Positions 18,843 to 22,932 of a DNA stretch of 22,932 nt are shown in pieces. Source of the DNA: Ophiothrix spiculata (taxonomy: Eukaryota; Echinodermata; Ophiuroidea; Amphilepidida; Ophiotrichidae). The notes below the pieces were generated by a model. That model was not told the DNA's origin, ran no database searches, and worked only from the letters and a program-made list of their open reading frames with translations. How positions within the stretch are numbered: the first letter of the stretch is position 1; every line of letters starts with the position of its first letter. Both the position numbers and the translations under genes were made by a program. The stretch lies in the NCBI GenBank assembly GCA_000969725.1, contig JXSR01S073043.1. One strand, 5' to 3'.

Positions 18843-19267
18843 GTAATGCACATCAGAAGGCCCATTTGAACTGGACAGTGGATACGGTATTTGATATAAT
18901 CCGTGACACAAGTTTCATAATAAATATTAGAACTAGTATCGTTCCCCTAATCTCCCCTCCTACGGACCCAGCAATGAGTCCGGCAGCGCGCGGGATATTT
19001 TCACTGGGATTTTAGTTTGATTCAGAGAATACCAGATATGGTATACACTAAATTGAACAATATTGAGAGTCCAAAACAAGGGCTTAATAAATATCACTAA
19101 ACTCAACTTATATCTAAATCAAAGTTAAGAAATTTTCTAACACAGAAAGATATTCATCATCAATCATTTGGAATAAATCATTCATCATCATCAATAATTT
19201 GGGATCAATCATTCACTTCTGATTACTTATTTCCACTTCACCTTCAAAATGCCCCGTTTTATCCATA
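18843..19267. other. AT-rich stretch, no gene seen
   Basis: The frame at 18821-19015 overlaps the exon candidate and continues through its donor site. It is GC-richer near 18950-19000 but has no recognised motif. The rest holds nothing I can name beyond short CATCATCAAT-type direct repeats around 19155-19200. Confidence 0.45.
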
Positions 19268-19825
19268 TGTGACCGTCCATCCCAAACCAGCCGTAAATGC
19301 CACCTCTTGTCATTTTCACTTTTTTAATTATTTGCAAAGACCATGCAAATGACACCTTTAAAATGAACTTCACAAGATTTCAAGAAGTCAAGTTATGGTC
19401 CTTCAAAGGTTGTCAGGGAGTAAAACGTATAACTGAGATAAACACGTTCAAAGATGAGTAAGCCCTATTATTTTCTGTTGATTGTCTTACAAATATGCAG
19501 ATTTATTTCACGTTTCTTATCATTTTCTTGAATGAAACTTTGCTGGTATTTTGAAGTAAGCACAAAGATTGTGAATCTGTCAAAAAATCAATTTCGGCAA
19601 ATTACGACCTTGACATGTATTTTCACCTGTAGCGCATAATGAAATTTCTAGCATTTACAGCTCATACGGGTTGAACAGCCACATATGTTAGTGCACAACA
19701 AGCTGTTACACCAGGGTCTATGTTACCCAAACTCAGTCAAATATTAACACATCCTCTTTTCATCTAATTTCCCTGGAGCATTTCTGGAGGATATCTAGAA
19801 ATAATATCACTCAATTTTGTCAAAA
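19268..19825 (+). repeat. Old dispersed repeat, copy 2 (uninterrupted)
   Basis: This starts TGTGACCGTCCATCCCAAAC and aligns in order with 3101-3915 as described there. Its TTAA at 19324-19327 marks the site where the other copy received a MITE. The TGTGAC start could be a transposon end, but I could not find a matching right end. Confidence 0.6.
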
Positions 19826-20144
19826 GGGTTTGTAATAGAATGTGTCATGTTATAATTGGAAACTTATCCTTATTTTTACATACAATGATTCTTTGGCAGA
19901 GGAAGCAAAAAAGATTTCCTTTGTTTAAACTAAAGTCAGGGTTTCACAACTATCACCTCATATATCATATTTGTATACTATCAGCTCATGTATCAAGAAC
20001 AAGAGAATATTCAAGTGAACCTCTGAACAAGAGAGATTTTTCGAGTTACAATTTGTGTATTTCATTGCATTAAAATCATGGTAATCAAATAGTACCATAT
20101 GTATAGGGAGTAAACATCGCAGTGAGTAGGTCAGAGGTAAGGGT

Positions 20145-20500
20145 CCCAGGGGCACAGCTCGAAGTGGTACTCATGCTCATCATAAAAATTGGCTTAAAAG
20201 GGTCCAATTTTGACCCACCAGTGGCGTTGAAGTCTTTGGAAAAAGGGGTACGTTTTAGCACAATTTACGCTATTTAGGGTTGCAAATCAAGCCACCTCCA
20301 CCAGTAAGGGTCAATTTTTGATTGGTGTTGGTCATCTGATACATGATTTGCATAAAAAGGTCTGAAACAAAATGAAATATTACATTTGGGAGCGATATGC
20401 ACCATCTTATGTCATTTAGGGGTTCAATTTGCTATCAACAGTTACGCCATTTAGGGTCAAAGTTTGAGGTGCGCTTTATTCTTTGAGCGGTGCCCCCGGG
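20145..20500. mobile_element. CCCGGG-ended element, second member (356 bp)
   Basis: The left end CCCAGGGGCACAGCTC and the right end, reverse-complemented, CCCGGGGGCACCGCTC form a 16-bp imperfect inverted repeat. TAAGGGT is repeated directly outside (20138-20144 and 20501-20507). The duplication could be read as 7 to 9 bp because the terminal bases are ambiguous. The interior has three forward copies of an ATTTAGGG motif (about 20270, 20415, 20450). It belongs with the 8359-8814 element by its ends only; the interiors differ. There is no coding sequence. Confidence 0.75.
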
Positions 20501-20554
20501 TAAGGGTACATTGGTGAATGTTGGGTTTAGCTAATAATTTTTTCATCAGTTCTC

Positions 20555-20640
20555 TTTCAAGTCTTTGTTTTATATTCTTTTGTTTTTACAATCTGAAATT
20601 GAACTTATAAATTAACAATGACTACCAATTATTATTTCAG
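20555..20640 (+). repeat. Possible stray fragment of the 2-kb unit
   Basis: TTTTGTTTTTACAATCTGAA followed by TTAACAATGACTACCAAT resembles the block TTTTGTGTTTGCAATCTGA to TTAACAATGACTGCTAAT of U3 (12640-12725). The match is short and degraded, and lies 3 kb beyond the array. Confidence 0.35.
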
Positions 20641-21529
20641 TGAAACAATTGGTACAAATATTGTAGACATTGTGGTACATACCACATCATAGAAGCGATT
20701 CACACCAGTATGCGACCCCGCCCTGTGCCTCAGGATAGCAGCAGTGTGTTTGTTGTTATTGAATCCCTGCCTTGGTAACCCAGCAGTGAAAATAGATATA
20801 TTCTCAACTTAATTATTGATATACACTAGTAAATGAAGAGGAAGATATTTTGTCGAACACAAGTGATTCTCTTCTTTATTAATAGTGCTATGTTCCAAGA
20901 AATTTAAAAAAAATTGTGATAATATTATTCCAAAAATGTATAAATTTTAGGCTAAAAAATCATAGTTTAAAAATTGTTGTCTAAAAGCACTCCAGCTTCA
21001 GAAGTGGCAGAATGTAGTCTTTATTTATCTATTTATTTATTTATTTATTTACATCAATTCTTTATTTTAAATACAAACCTCAAATTCTTGTTTTAAAATA
21101 AATAACATTGACATGATAAACATGATCAAAGTTGTTGAATGTTAAAAAGGGACTATTTTTAACAGGTGAACTTAAAATGAAGGGGTGTTTATACACGGAT
21201 AATATTTCCATTTCCAAGTAAAGAGGCAAAATCAAAATGTCTGAAATGTACTTGAAATTGTACTTTTTGACTTGGGGAATTATCATGTGTTACACTTTTG
21301 AATAGAAAGTGACACCCCTCTGAAAAGTATGAAAATGATGGTGTCTCGAGGCCCAATTAAATATCTTTCTTAAAAGTTAAGTTCCATAACATAAAGGCAT
21401 TCTAAAGATAGTTATTTAAATTACAATTTATTTGTCAGAGTCACATGCCGCAATTAAATCCATTGTCTGATAAAGTATTTACTCACTGCTCAGTTATGAA
21501 ACACTACATGATGATTACAAGAAACTATA
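20641..21529. other. AT-rich stretch, no gene seen
   Basis: A more GC-rich patch at about 20700-20780 has no long frame on either strand. A minus-strand frame at 21080-21286 is not recognised. A tetranucleotide microsatellite is listed separately. Confidence 0.5.
21019..21051. repeat. (TTTA)n microsatellite
   Basis: This is about eight copies of TTTA with one TCTA interruption. Confidence 0.9.
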
Positions 21530-22199
21530 TGTGACGCGTTATATCAAAAGGTACAAGTTGTCGGCAAGGCCGATTTTGAGCTACGGCCGTCTGAAGTTTA
21601 AAATGAGTGAAAAATGGTCGGGAGGTCGATCTTTAGATATCGTAAAAAATGAGGTCCTTGAAGTATATATTTTCAATGAATTAACTTTGTTTTTGAAAAA
21701 ATACATTCTAAATGTGAAAAAAATGCATTGTTTTAGACTAAGTCAGAACCAGTTTTCGCTGAAAATGTCCATGGGACCGTCACTTGAGTACCAAATATGA
21801 CCAATTTGCACGGCAAATATCAGCGCATTCCGATTATTCCCCCTGGCAAATTTGGTATCGCCGTCTTTGTTGCAGTCTATATAGTATATGTGCCAGATTT
21901 GGTGTCAATCGGGCAAGTAAAAGTGCTGGTTGCTATGGAGTTTTGAATGGTTCCTTTGAAAACCAGTAATATCTTGAGTTTAAAATTTTCATGATTTTCA
22001 AACGCGTTTTTCTCAGAAGTGTGCTTTTTAAATCCGTCAATGTTGTCATTCTTTAATTTGTCATAGCTCGGTCACCGAATGGCCGATGCCTTTCATTTTG
22101 GAATCATTTTAAAGCTGATAAAATAGGCTTCCCAGTGATACCAAAAATTCAATTTTGATTTTTGGACCCAACATGTACCTTTTGATGTAACGCGTCACA
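21530..22199. mobile_element. TGTGAC-ended element with TA duplication (670 bp)
   Basis: The left end TGTGACGCGTTATATCAAAA (21530) and the right end, reverse-complemented, TGTGACGCGTTACATCAAAA form an inverted repeat that continues through GGTACA and GTTG, about 31 bp with two mismatches. TA lies directly outside each end (21528-21529 and 22200-22201). This fits a Tc1/mariner-type or other TA-target MITE; the class is inference. The two internal frames (89 and 61 codons, the first starting inside the left repeat) carry no transposase motif. Confidence 0.85.
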
Positions 22200-22434
22200 T
22201 ATGTAGTTCATTCAACTTAACATACATTCTGTTCAAAGATTTGGGTTCAAAATTAAACCGTTCTGTCAGCGCGAAACACCTTCAAAATAAAAGATCAAAT
22301 CAAAAATGAGAGATTAAGATCAATTGAAAAGGTGCAAACCACATGTAAGTTAAAATTTTACTTGATTCCAAACATGCCTCTTCAGCTTTAGAAGTTTACA
22401 ACCTTAAAAAAAAAGTGGGGGGGGGAACCTTTCA

Positions 22435-22738
22435 GGGTTCCCAGCATTTTAAGAAAATGAATTTCCCTGATTTTCCCTGATGAAGTCTCAAAAATCCATA
22501 ATAATTATTTTCATGAAAAATACAAAAAGAGGTTACAATTCTAATCCTACGACCACACAAAAGAACATAGAAGTACAGGGACCTGACACAAAATGAGTCT
22601 GTCTACTTTCGATTTGGGGCCAATCAAAATTCCTTGACTTTCCCCTGACTTAAGTGATTCTTTTTAAATTACCTTACTTTTCCCTGACTGGAAAAGAGTA
22701 AAATATTTATCCCAGATTTCCCTGACAGGCTGGGATCC
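22435..22738. mobile_element. Short-TIR element rich in TCCCTGA motifs (about 304 bp)
   Basis: The ends are GGGTTCCCAGC and, reverse-complemented, GGATCCCAGCC. Motifs TTTCCCTGA or TTCCCTGAC recur at both sides of the interior (about 22463, 22473, 22640, 22677, 22717). Similar 'GGTTCCCA...' ended short elements with TCCCTGA tracts are widespread in animal genomes, often of hAT type; that link is from memory of the general pattern. A clean target duplication is not visible. Confidence 0.5.
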
Positions 22739-22803
22739 ATGCTTTTTCAATATAGCACCTGCACCCCAGCAAGCACAAATATCAATCTCTGTGAATGATA
22801 ATA

Positions 22804-22932
22804 TGTGACCCATTATATTGAAAGGTACCTTAAGGCTACAGTCCCTTAATGGGTGCCATTTTTGCCAACGGCATCTTTAGTGCAACTTTTTACCTACTTA
22901 CACATATCAGAATAATACAATTTTTGGCGTAC
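22804..22932. mobile_element. Left end of a TGTGAC element, cut by the window
   Basis: TGTGACCCATTATATTGAAA followed by GGTACC matches the left end of the 21530 element (TGTGACGCGTTATATCAAAA then GGTACA), and TA precedes it (22802-22803). The right end lies outside the window. Confidence 0.6.

Noticed and set aside
21531..21969. Two frames (89 and 61 codons) inside the 670-bp TGTGAC element as a transposase remnant
   Set aside because: Neither carries a DDE/D motif or helix-turn-helix pattern I can see, and the first starts inside the inverted repeat.

Overview
This is eukaryotic, non-coding, repeat-rich DNA of about two-thirds A+T. I find no convincing protein-coding gene. No open frame exceeds 109 codons, none carries a recognisable domain, and nothing prokaryotic is visible. 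The mix of short non-autonomous DNA transposons, a tRNA-derived SINE and a Helitron-like insert fits an invertebrate nuclear genome. A marine animal such as an echinoderm or hemichordate is my guess only; the species cannot be fixed from this window. All alignments and identity levels below were judged by eye.

Layout. Positions 1-5.4 kb are AT-rich intergenic or intronic sequence with five elements: a TTAA-flanked MITE (793-1124), a TTA-flanked element with a perfect 31-bp inverted repeat (1238-1633), a TGTGAC-ended element (2687-2929), an old dispersed repeat (3101-3915) split by a second TTAA MITE (3151-3505), and a two-armed fold-back array of 27 short motifs (4660-5366). Positions 5.4-17.5 kb are a tandem array of a unit of about 2 kb (U0-U5). 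The inner units are very similar and the outer ones badly decayed. Single units carry private insertions: a SINE, a CCCGGG-ended element and a TTAA MITE with a second element nested in it (all U1 or its edge), a 120-bp hairpin-rich block (U2), and a Helitron-like 922-bp insert (U3). Positions 17.5-22.9 kb are again AT-rich sequence with one weak exon candidate (18792-18842), a second copy of the old dispersed repeat, a second CCCGGG-ended element, a possible stray piece of the 2-kb unit, a 670-bp TGTGAC-ended element, a fast-decaying element with TCCCTGA motifs, and the left end of a last TGTGAC element cut by the window edge.

How the parts relate. Each insertion in the array sits in one unit only, so sister units serve as internal empty sites. 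They fix the target duplications (TTAA; 8-bp ATTTAGGG) and support a clean A|T insertion for the Helitron-like block. They also imply the insertions came after the array was amplified. The least explained objects are the fold-back array, with its 26-bp and 16-bp motif spacing, and the 2-kb tandem unit itself.
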